A program made the position numbers and the translations under genes. Shown piece after piece: positions 14,013 to 19,626 of a stretch of DNA of 19,626 nt. The notes below the pieces were generated by a model. That model was not told the origin of the DNA and did not search any database. It worked only from the letters and a program-made list of their open reading frames with translations. This DNA comes from an uncultured Oscillospiraceae bacterium. Its GTDB lineage: Bacteria > Bacillota > Clostridia > Oscillospirales > Oscillospiraceae. Position 1 is the stretch's first letter. Each line of letters begins with the position of its first letter. The stretch is taken from assembly GCA_934668605.1 (NCBI GenBank), contig CAKUNY010000017.1, positions 1-19,626 of the forward strand, read 5' to 3'.

Positions 14013-15128
14013 ATGAGCAATGAAAAGACCCTGACCCGCGCGTTCGGTTCGCCGCTGAAATACATTCAGGGACCGGACGAATTTGACTCCCTGCCGGAGT
14101 ACATCGGAATTTACGGAAAGAACGCCGTGGCGCTGTTCGACGGCTTCCTGTTCCAGTCGCTGAGCGAGCGTCTGGGCAAGGACTGCGAGGGCACCGGCAT
14201 TGCCTGCCACATGGAGCGGTTCAACGGCGAGTGCTGCGAAAAAGAGGTCGCCCGCGTAACGGAGCTGTGCGCGCAGGCGGACGTTCTCATCGGCGTCGGC
14301 GGCGGCAAGACGCTTGATACGATCAAGTTTGCCGCGAACCGGCTGACAAAGCCCTTCATCCTCTGCCCGACGTCCGCTTCGACCGACGCGCCGACGTCCT
14401 CCATGTCCGTCATCTACTCGGAGCAGGGCGAGCACCTGTATTGCACCATTCACCGCAAGGGCGCAGACATCGTTCTGCTCGACAGCAAGATCATTGCCAA
14501 GGCGCCGGTTCGGCTCTTTGTGGCCGGCATGGGCGACGCGCTGTCTACCTGGTTCGAGGCAAAGGCCAACGAGGCCTCCGGCCATGTCAACGAGATCGGC
14601 AAGGGCTATCAGCGCACGCTTCTGAGTCTCGCGGTGGCCGAGCTCTGCTACAAGGTCGTCATGGAGTACGGCGAGGCGGCAAAGCAGGCGATCGAAAAGG
14701 GACTTTGCACGAAGGCAGTGGAAAACGTCATCGAGGCGAACACGCTTCTGAGCGGCCTTGGCTTTGAAAACACGGGTGAGTCCGCCGCGCACGGTATCCA
14801 CTCCGGCCTGACGGCGATCCCCGCGACGAACAAGTATTTCCACGGCGAAAAGGTCGCCTTCGGCACGCTCTGCGAGATGGTGCTGGAGAACGCGCCGCAG
14901 CAGGAATTTGAAGACGTGATGGGCTTCTGCTATCGCGTGGGTCTGCCGATCACGCTCGGCGATCTCGGCGTAGAGGCAACAGACGAGAACATCTACATCA
15001 TCGCGAAGAAGACGGTCGACAACGGCCTGATCAACTCCGAGCCCGTCGTCATTACCGAAGAGGTGGTCTTCAACGCCATCGCGGCCGCGAACCTGTACGG
15101 CGAGAACTATAAAAAGGCGCACGCCTGA
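14013..15128 (+). CDS. gldA: Glycerol dehydrogenase family protein (GldA-like)
   Basis: This 371-residue member of the GldA branch of Fe/Zn alcohol dehydrogenases has GVGGGKTLDTIK (residues 94-105) as the NAD site and CPTSASTDAPTSS (118-130). Its metal ligands are Asp175 in GMGDALSTWFEA, His260 in AAHGIHSGLT and His277 in YFHGEKVAFG, matching the zinc site of glycerol dehydrogenases. It probably interconverts glycerol and dihydroxyacetone or a related diol/hydroxyketone with NAD(H). GAGG lies 8 bases before the ATG at 14013, which is preferred over the upstream ATG at 13974 lying in the terminator. It appears to be the last gene of the catabolic/transport locus. The exact substrate may differ from glycerol. 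Confidence 0.88.
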   Translation: MSNEKTLTRAFGSPLKYIQGPDEFDSLPEYIGIYGKNAVALFDGFLFQSLSERLGKDCEGTGIACHMERFNGECCEKEVARVTELCAQADVLIGVGGGKTLDTIKFAANRLTKPFILCPTSASTDAPTSSMSVIYSEQGEHLYCTIHRKGADIVLLDSKIIAKAPVRLFVAGMGDALSTWFEAKANEASGHVNEIGKGYQRTLLSLAVAELCYKVVMEYGEAAKQAIEKGLCTKAVENVIEANTLLSGLGFENTGESAAHGIHSGLTAIPATNKYFHGEKVAFGTLCEMVLENAPQQEFEDVMGFCYRVGLPITLGDLGVEATDENIYIIAKKTVDNGLINSEPVVITEEVVFNAIAAANLYGENYKKAHA

Positions 15129-15161
15129 GACTGACAGAAACTGTCCTTCCATAAAACGCCG

Positions 15162-15197
15162 CAAAGCCCGAGCCCTTCTAGTGGGGTTCGGGCTTTG
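15162..15197 (+). terminator. Hairpin downstream of the gldA-like gene
   Basis: CAAAGCCCGAGCCC (15162-15175) pairs over 14 bp, with one G-U, to GGGTTCGGGCTTTG (15184-15197) around an eight-base loop. No long T tract follows, so termination efficiency is uncertain, but it marks the end of the catabolic operon before a new promoter. Confidence 0.6.
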
Positions 15198-15285
15198 TGC
15201 CGCCGGACAAAACGCGCCCGGTTCGGCCAAACGCACAAGCAATGCCCCGCAATTTAAGAACATCCTACAAGAATATTCCGCTCGG

Positions 15286-15315
15286 TTGACAAACGCTGGA
15301 AGCGGGTGGTATGAT
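15286..15315 (+). promoter_or_regulatory. Sigma-A-type promoter for the TM1266-type regulator and downstream genes
   Basis: A perfect -35 TTGACA (15286-15291) and a -10 TATGAT (15310-15315) are separated by 18 bases. Transcription would start near 15322, almost at the ACGGAGG ribosome binding site (15323-15329), so the leader is very short. No other convincing promoter appears before the permease gene at 15757, so this is probably the promoter for the whole right-hand operon. Confidence 0.65.
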
Positions 15316-15335
15316 GAAAAAAACGGAGGCGCGAT

Positions 15336-15596
15336 ATGGAAACAAGAGTTGCGGTAGTCAGCATTATTTTAGAGGCGGGAAGCGACGTAGAGAAGGTCAA
15401 CGCTCTGCTGCATGAATTTTCGCCCTTTATTCTCGGGCGGATGGGCATTCCCTACCGCAAGCGCGCCATCAGCATCATCTCCGTGGCGATGGAAGCGCCG
15501 CAGGACGCGGTCAATACCCTCACCGGCAAGCTCGGACGGCTCCCCGGCGTGAGCGCAAAGACCATGTACTCCGGCAAGATCTACGCGGAGGAATAA
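15336..15596 (+). CDS. TM1266-family iron-only hydrogenase system putative regulator
   Basis: This 86-residue protein reads METRVAVVSIILEAGSDVEK at its start, then VNALLHEFSPFILGRMGIPY, ISIISVAMEAPQD and LTGKLGRLPGVSAKTMYS. This matches the TM1266 group, an ACT/NikR-C-like ferredoxin fold found beside [FeFe]-hydrogenase maturation genes and proposed to be regulatory; direct function is unproven. ACGGAGG sits 6 bases upstream of the ATG. Here it precedes not hydrogenase structural genes but a transporter, a HydE-like gene and nitrogenase-like genes, so its target is unclear. Confidence 0.88.
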   Translation: METRVAVVSIILEAGSDVEKVNALLHEFSPFILGRMGIPYRKRAISIISVAMEAPQDAVNTLTGKLGRLPGVSAKTMYSGKIYAEE

Positions 15597-15756
15597 GCAA
15601 AAACAGGTTTGAAAGCTCCCTGACGCTTAAATTCAAAGATTCTTTTTGTGAATCTTCTCGAATTGCGGCGAAAGCGATGCGTGTTTCCCCGGCCATGCGC
15701 TGCATGGGCGGGCAAAGCCGTATCCTTCGGGGTACGGTTTCTTTTTTGGAGGAAGC
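15597..15756 (+). promoter_or_regulatory. Structured attenuator-like leader before the permease gene
   Basis: Consecutive plus-strand structures are visible: AAGATTC/GAATCTT (15636-15656), then CCCG-CCATGC/GCATGG-CGGG with one G-G mismatch around a GCT loop (15677-15711 region), then the terminator hairpin at 15714-15747. The ribosome binding site GGAGGA begins directly after the T tract, leaving no space for another promoter, so downstream expression must pass through this terminator. That is the layout of a riboswitch or attenuator. I cannot match it to a known riboswitch class; the cobalamin-riboswitch core motif is not seen. Confidence 0.55.
15714..15747 (+). terminator. Intrinsic terminator with UUCG tetraloop
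   Basis: CCGTATCC (15718-15725) pairs with GGGTACGG (15730-15737) around a TTCG tetraloop closed by C-G, extended by AAAG against the start of the T tract. TTTCTTTTTT follows (15738-15747). It ends 9 bases before the permease ATG. Confidence 0.8.
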
Positions 15757-16761
15757 ATGAAACGTAGAAACGCAATTCCCGGAACGCTCCGCCCCGCGCA
15801 GCTTGCAATCTTTCTGATCGCGCCGGTTCTGTGCGCGCTGGTGTGCCTGTGCGTCGGGCGGATGAACGTGCCGGTCAAAGATCTGCTTGCATCCTTGCAG
15901 GGGCAGGATATTGGGCGGCAGAAGGAGACGGTTCTCTGGTCGATGCGGCTGCCGCGCGTGCTGCTGGCGGCGCTGGTGGGCGCAGGACTTTCCGTCTCCG
16001 GCTGCGTGTTTCAGAGCATGTTCGCAAATCCGCTCGCCACACCCGACACCCTTGGCGTTGCGAGCGGGGCAAGCTTCGGGGCGGCCCTGGCGCTGCTTTT
16101 GGGATTTGGATTTTTCGGTGTGCAGCTGACGGCGTTTTGCTTCGGCATTGCGGCGGTGGCGCTGACGTGCCTGATGGGAAAGGGCGGCTCGCGCGCGTCG
16201 ATGATCTTATCGGGCATTATGATGGGCTCGTTATTTTCTGCGCTCGTCTCGCTCGTCAAATTTACGGCGGACACGGAGTCGCAGCTCCCGGCCATCACCT
16301 ACTGGCTCATGGGAAGCCTGAGCGCGGCGGGATTTGCGGCCTTGAAGCTCGGCGCGCCCGCGATTCTGGTTTCGTGTGCGGTGCTGCTGCTTGTGCGGTG
16401 GAAGCTCAATTTACTGCCGCTGTCCGACGATGAGGCGCGCACGTTCGGAACGAATATGAAGCGTCTTCGCGGCCTTTGCATTGTGTGCTGCGCGGCCATG
16501 ACGGCCTCGTGCGTCGCGATGTGCGGGCAGGTCGGCTGGGTCGGGCTTCTGGTGCCGCATGTGTGCCGGATGATCTTCGGCAGCAGTCACGCGCGGCTGC
16601 TTCCGGCGTGCATCAGCTGCGGGGCGGTATTTATGATGGTGGTCGACACGCTGGCGCGGACGATCAGCGCGGCGGAAATTCCGGTGTCAATTTTAACGGC
16701 GATCATCGGTGCGCCGATTTTTATCACGATCGTGCGGAAAAAGGGGGGCTGGAGCCTATGA
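15757..16761 (+). CDS. FecCD/BtuC-type ABC transporter permease
   Basis: This 334-residue membrane protein has about nine or ten hydrophobic helices and the FecCD-family fingerprints: RLPRVLLAALVGAGLSVSGC, VFQSMFANPLATPDTLGVAS, WLMGSLS, VGLLVPHVCRM and the C-terminal EIPVSILTAIIGAPIFI. The family imports iron-siderophores, haem, cobalamin or related metal chelates. GGAGGA precedes the ATG directly after the terminator. Its stop overlaps the ATPase start (ATGA). No substrate-binding protein gene is visible before the window ends, so it may lie further right or elsewhere. Substrate is unknown; the nitrogenase-like and HydE-like neighbours suggest a metal or metal-cofactor import role (inference). 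Confidence 0.9.
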   Translation: MKRRNAIPGTLRPAQLAIFLIAPVLCALVCLCVGRMNVPVKDLLASLQGQDIGRQKETVLWSMRLPRVLLAALVGAGLSVSGCVFQSMFANPLATPDTLGVASGASFGAALALLLGFGFFGVQLTAFCFGIAAVALTCLMGKGGSRASMILSGIMMGSLFSALVSLVKFTADTESQLPAITYWLMGSLSAAGFAALKLGAPAILVSCAVLLLVRWKLNLLPLSDDEARTFGTNMKRLRGLCIVCCAAMTASCVAMCGQVGWVGLLVPHVCRMIFGSSHARLLPACISCGAVFMMVVDTLARTISAAEIPVSILTAIIGAPIFITIVRKKGGWSL

Positions 16762-17552
16762 AGCTCTCGGTGCAGGGCGGATGCTTTTCCTATCATGCGG
16801 GGCAGCCGCTTCTGAAGGATATCGGCTTCGAGGCCGAAAGCGGCGACGTGCTGGCGATTTTAGGCCCCAACGGCGCGGGAAAGACGACGCTTCTGAAGTG
16901 CATGCTGAACCTTCTGCATTGGCGGGAGGGGCAGACGCTTTTAGACGGCGAGGATGTGCGCGCCTTGACGCAGCGCGCGCTCTGGCAGAAGGTCGCCTAT
17001 GTGCCGCAGGCGAAGCAGACATCGCTTTTCTGTACGGTGGAGGAAATGGTTCTGCTCGGAAGAAGCAGCCATATCGGCGCGTTTTCCGCGCCCTCCAAGG
17101 AGGATCTTCATCAGGCGCACGCCGCCATCGAGCGCCTCGGGCTTATGCATCTGCTTGGCAGGCGCTGCTGCGAGCTGAGCGGCGGCGAGGTGCAGATGGT
17201 GCTCATCGCAAGGGCGCTTTCCGCCCAGCCCGGCGTTCTCGTTCTCGACGAGCCGGAGTCGAATCTGGATTTCAAAAATCAGCTGCTGGTGCTGGACACG
17301 ATGGAGCAGCTTGCTGAATCTGGCCTTGCCTGCGTTTTCAACACGCACTTTCCGGCGCATGCACTGCGGCGGGCGAACAAGGCCTTGCTCCTCGGGCGGG
17401 GCGGAAAAAGCGTCTGCGGGAAAACACGCGACGTTGTGACGGAGGACAAAATCTCGGAATTTTTCGGCGTGCGCGCCGTCATCGGCGAAATGCAGACGCC
17501 ATTGGGGACATATCAGGACGTGATTCCCGTGTCCATCGGGCGCGAAGGATGA
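16758..17552 (+). CDS. FecE/BtuD-type ABC transporter ATP-binding protein
   Basis: This 264-residue ATPase has Walker A GPNGAGKTT (residues 36-44), VAYVPQAKQTSLFCTVEEMV as in the FecE/FhuC group, signature LSGGEVQMVLIARAL, Walker B VLVLDEPESNLD and a switch histidine in FNTHFPAHALR. The ATG overlaps the permease stop, so permease and ATPase are coupled. The final 40 residues form a C-terminal extension after the NBD core (EFFGVRAVIGEMQTPLG onward) common in this group. It powers the permease from the cytoplasmic face. Confidence 0.92.
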   Translation: MKLSVQGGCFSYHAGQPLLKDIGFEAESGDVLAILGPNGAGKTTLLKCMLNLLHWREGQTLLDGEDVRALTQRALWQKVAYVPQAKQTSLFCTVEEMVLLGRSSHIGAFSAPSKEDLHQAHAAIERLGLMHLLGRRCCELSGGEVQMVLIARALSAQPGVLVLDEPESNLDFKNQLLVLDTMEQLAESGLACVFNTHFPAHALRRANKALLLGRGGKSVCGKTRDVVTEDKISEFFGVRAVIGEMQTPLGTYQDVIPVSIGREG

Positions 17553-17565
17553 AGGAGGGACGGAA

Positions 17566-18627
17566 ATGGAGGACATCAGAGCGCGCATTTCGGCGCTGGC
17601 GGATGGAAATCTTCCCGACCACGCGGGCTGGGCTGCGCTCATTCGGGATGCGGGCGCGGAAGACCGGCTCTTTTCGCGAGATCTTGCCCGCGAGCGGGCG
17701 CAGGCGCGGTTTGGGCGGCAGGTCTTTTTCCGCGGGATCATCGAGTTTACGAACCACTGCAAAAACGACTGCTATTACTGCGGCATCCGCCGCTCAAACC
17801 GGGAGCTGTCGCGCTACCGGCTGACGGAGGACGAAATCTTAGCCTGCTGCGAGGAGGGCTATACGCTTGGCTACCGCACGTTCGTCTTGCAGGGCGGGGA
17901 AGACGGCTGGTGGACAGACGAGAAAATCACCGCGCTTGTCCGAAAAATCCGGGCAGCTTACCCGGACTGCGCCATCACGCTCTCGATTGGAGAAAAATCG
18001 CGGCAGGCGTATCAGGCGTTTTTTGACGCGGGCGCGGATCGGTATCTTCTTCGCCACGAGACGGCGGACTGCGCGCACTATGGAAAGCTCCATCCGCCCG
18101 CGCAGACGCTTTCGAACCGGATGCGATGTCTGTTTGACTTAAAAGACATCGGCTACCAGACCGGCGCGGGCATGATGGTTGGAGCGCCGTATCAGACGGC
18201 GGATACCTTGGCCAGCGACTTTGAATTTCTGGCAAAATTGCAGCCGCAGATGGTCGGCATGGGGCCGTTTCTGCCGCATCAGGATACGCCGTTCCGGGAT
18301 TTTCCCGCCGGAAGCGCGGAGCAGACGCTCTATCTTCTGAGTTTGGTCAGGCTTTTGCTTCCGGATGCGCTGATTCCGGCGACGACGGCGCTCGGAACCT
18401 TAGACGGGCGCGGGCGGCAGGAAGGCGTTCTTTCCGGCTGCAATGTCGTGATGCCGAATCTATCGCCGATGGCAGTGCGGAAAAAATACTTACTTTACGA
18501 TCACAAGGCCGGTATCGAAGACAGCGGCGAAAGCAGCCTCAAGAAGCTTCGCGCGCAGATGCAGGAGATCGGCTACACGGTCGCGGTTGGCCGCGGCGAC
18601 TTTACAGGCGGGAGGGACACGCAATGA
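17566..18627 (+). CDS. hydE: HydE-like radical SAM enzyme
   Basis: This 353-residue radical SAM TIM-barrel protein has the cluster motif CxxxCxxC at Cys65, Cys69 and Cys72 ([11 protein letters not shown]). HydE-type signatures follow: [28 protein letters not shown] (after the barrel's SAM-ribose strand), [34 protein letters not shown] and [11 protein letters not shown]. HydE works after HydG in assembling the [2Fe] subcluster of [FeFe] hydrogenase. AAGGAGGG lies upstream of the ATG and the stop overlaps the NifH-like start (ATGA). HydF and HydG are not in the window. It may be a genuine HydE or a paralogue serving a nitrogenase-like cofactor; PylB is a less likely relative. Confidence 0.82.
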   Translation: MEDIRARISALADGNLPDHAGWAALIRDAGAEDRLFSRDLARERAQARFGRQVFFRGIIEFTNHCKNDCYYCGIRRSNRELSRYRLTEDEILACCEEGYTLGYRTFVLQGGEDGWWTDEKITALVRKIRAAYPDCAITLSIGEKSRQAYQAFFDAGADRYLLRHETADCAHYGKLHPPAQTLSNRMRCLFDLKDIGYQTGAGMMVGAPYQTADTLASDFEFLAKLQPQMVGMGPFLPHQDTPFRDFPAGSAEQTLYLLSLVRLLLPDALIPATTALGTLDGRGRQEGVLSGCNVVMPNLSPMAVRKKYLLYDHKAGIEDSGESSLKKLRAQMQEIGYTVAVGRGDFTGGRDTQ

Positions 18628-19388
18628 TCAAAATCGCGGTATACGGCAAGGGCGGCATCGGAAAATCCACAACGGTATCGAACCTTGCGGCGGCGCTGAG
18701 CGAGAAGGGGCTTCGCGTGATGCAGATCGGCTGCGACCCGAAGGCGGACTCCACGACGCTTCTGACCCATGGCGCAAAGATGAACACGGCGCTGGGGCTC
18801 ATGCGCGAGCGGAAAAATGACTTTACGCTCTCCGATATGGCAAAGAAGGGCTTTGGGGGCGTCATCTGCGTGGAGGCAGGAGGCCCCACTCCAGGTCTTG
18901 GCTGCGCCGGGCGCGGAATTATCGCGGCGCTGGAGAAGCTGGAGGAAAAGGGCGCGTATGAGATGTACTGTCCCGACGTTGTGTTTTACGACGTGCTTGG
19001 AGACGTGGTCTGCGGCGGATTTTCCATGCCGATGCGAACGGGCTATGCAGACCGGGTCTTCATCGTGACCTCGGGGGAAAATATGGCGCTGCATGCGGCG
19101 GCCAATATTGCGATGGCGGTTGAAAATTTCCGCGGGCGCGGATACGCCTCGCTCGGCGGCCTGATCCTCAACCGGCGGAACGTCAAAAACGAGGAAGAAA
19201 AGGTGAAGGAGCTCGCGGGCGACATTTCGTCCGGGATTATCGGGAGCCTGGATTTCAGCGAAACGGTTCAGCAGGCGGAGGCGCTTTCCAAAACGGTCAT
19301 CGAGGCCTTCCCGGAGAGCGAGATGGCGGCGCAGTACCGCGCGCTGGCAGAATCCATTTTGCGCGCGTGCGAGGTGGCGCCATGTTAA
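18624..19388 (+). CDS. NifH-like nitrogenase iron-protein homologue
   Basis: This 254-residue P-loop ATPase of the NifH/BchL family has Walker [10 protein letters not shown] (residues 8-16), CDPKADST (37-44), GCAGRG with Cys94, and [14 protein letters not shown] with Cys130. These two cysteines correspond to the ligands of the [4Fe-4S] cluster bridging the homodimer in NifH. It is shorter than typical NifH (about 270-290 residues). Its role would be ATP-driven electron delivery to a component-1-like partner, whose gene follows with a 7-base overlap. The HydE-like gene overlaps at the 5' end. Being next to HydE and FecCDE rather than nifDK and nifENB, it is more probably a nitrogenase-like group IV or related reductase than a nitrogen-fixing NifH. 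Confidence 0.88.
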   Translation: MIKIAVYGKGGIGKSTTVSNLAAALSEKGLRVMQIGCDPKADSTTLLTHGAKMNTALGLMRERKNDFTLSDMAKKGFGGVICVEAGGPTPGLGCAGRGIIAALEKLEEKGAYEMYCPDVVFYDVLGDVVCGGFSMPMRTGYADRVFIVTSGENMALHAAANIAMAVENFRGRGYASLGGLILNRRNVKNEEEKVKELAGDISSGIIGSLDFSETVQQAEALSKTVIEAFPESEMAAQYRALAESILRACEVAPC

Positions 19389-19626
19389 AACGCGTCACAC
19401 CGGACGATCTGAGCGGCGCGATGGTGCGCCTTGGGGATGTCAAAACCAGTGCGCCGTTTGTCTCGGGACTGGAATACGGCGCGCCGGCCAGAGGCGTGTG
19501 GAACATTGTCCACGTTGGCATGCTGATCCCGGGCGCACACCAGATCTATGTCTGCGCGGGAAACTGCCTGCGCGGCGTGGTGCTCACGGCGGCGGAAATG
19601 CACGCGCAGAGCCGGTTCTCCACAAT
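19382..19626 (+). CDS. Nitrogenase component-1-like protein (NifD/NifE-like), 5' part only
   Basis: The first 81 residues are visible before the window ends. The ATG lies inside the end of the NifH-like gene (7-base overlap). The segment [20 protein letters not shown] is followed by [16 protein letters not shown], which resembles the region of component-1 proteins around the first P-cluster-type cysteine (compare GCAYAGxKGVV in NifD). Cys58 and Cys62 are candidate cluster ligands. A NifH-like partner directly upstream supports a nitrogenase-like catalytic or scaffold subunit. Subgroup, completeness and a second alpha/beta subunit cannot be judged from this fragment. Confidence 0.72.
   Translation, partial: MLKRVTPDDLSGAMVRLGDVKTSAPFVSGLEYGAPARGVWNIVHVGMLIPGAHQIYVCAGNCLRGVVLTAAEMHAQSRFST

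Noticed and set aside
15597..15756. Cobalamin riboswitch upstream of a BtuC-like permease
   Set aside because: The conserved GCCACTG-type box and the other core elements are not visible; only generic stem-loops and a terminator can be supported.

Overview
The window looks like chromosomal DNA of an anaerobic, moderately high-GC Firmicute of class Clostridia; an Oscillospiraceae-like gut bacterium would fit, but that placement is inference. The reasons are strong AGGAGG-type ribosome binding sites, TTGACA/TATAAT-type promoters, a lipoprotein-type ABC binding protein, a TM1266-type regulator of the iron-only hydrogenase system, a HydE-like radical SAM maturase and a nitrogenase-like reductase. 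I saw no rRNA, tRNA, CRISPR array, insertion sequence or transposase.

Left part (1-3735). The 5' end of tadA runs off the left edge on the minus strand. Divergent from it is a tight three-gene cassette: a small zinc-ribbon protein, a small helical protein and a stand-alone sigma-70 region-4-like HTH protein. A gene-free stretch of about 475 bp follows, holding a cluster of perfect hairpins and a strong promoter that drives a DUF3786-like gene. That gene is followed by two successive strong hairpins. A LysR-type regulator on the minus strand is divergent from the next operon.

Central catabolic/transport locus (3736-15128). All genes are on the plus strand: HAD phosphatase, MIF-like tautomerase, short-chain dehydrogenase, FGGY sugar kinase, TIM-barrel protein (aldolase/epimerase-like), a complete branched-chain-amino-acid-type ABC importer (LivJ, H, M, G, F), an iron-containing alcohol dehydrogenase and a GldA-type glycerol dehydrogenase. 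The order suggests uptake of a small polar compound, oxidation of an alcohol to a ketone, phosphorylation, carbon-carbon cleavage or epimerisation, and redox disposal of the aldehyde or triose products. The substrate is not evident. Hairpins at the livJ leader, the livJ-livH junction and the adh-gldA junction suggest that expression is tuned within the operon.

Right part (15286-19626). A consensus-like promoter drives a TM1266-family small regulator. After a structured 160-base leader ending in an intrinsic-terminator hairpin comes a tightly coupled set: FecCD-type permease, FecE-type ATPase, HydE-like radical SAM enzyme, NifH-like ATPase with both [4Fe-4S] cysteines, and the start of a nitrogenase component-1-like (NifD/NifE-like) protein cut by the window end. 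Most junctions overlap. This looks like an uncharacterised nitrogenase-like metalloenzyme system with its own metal or corrinoid-type importer and a radical SAM maturase, and it is the most interesting part of the window.
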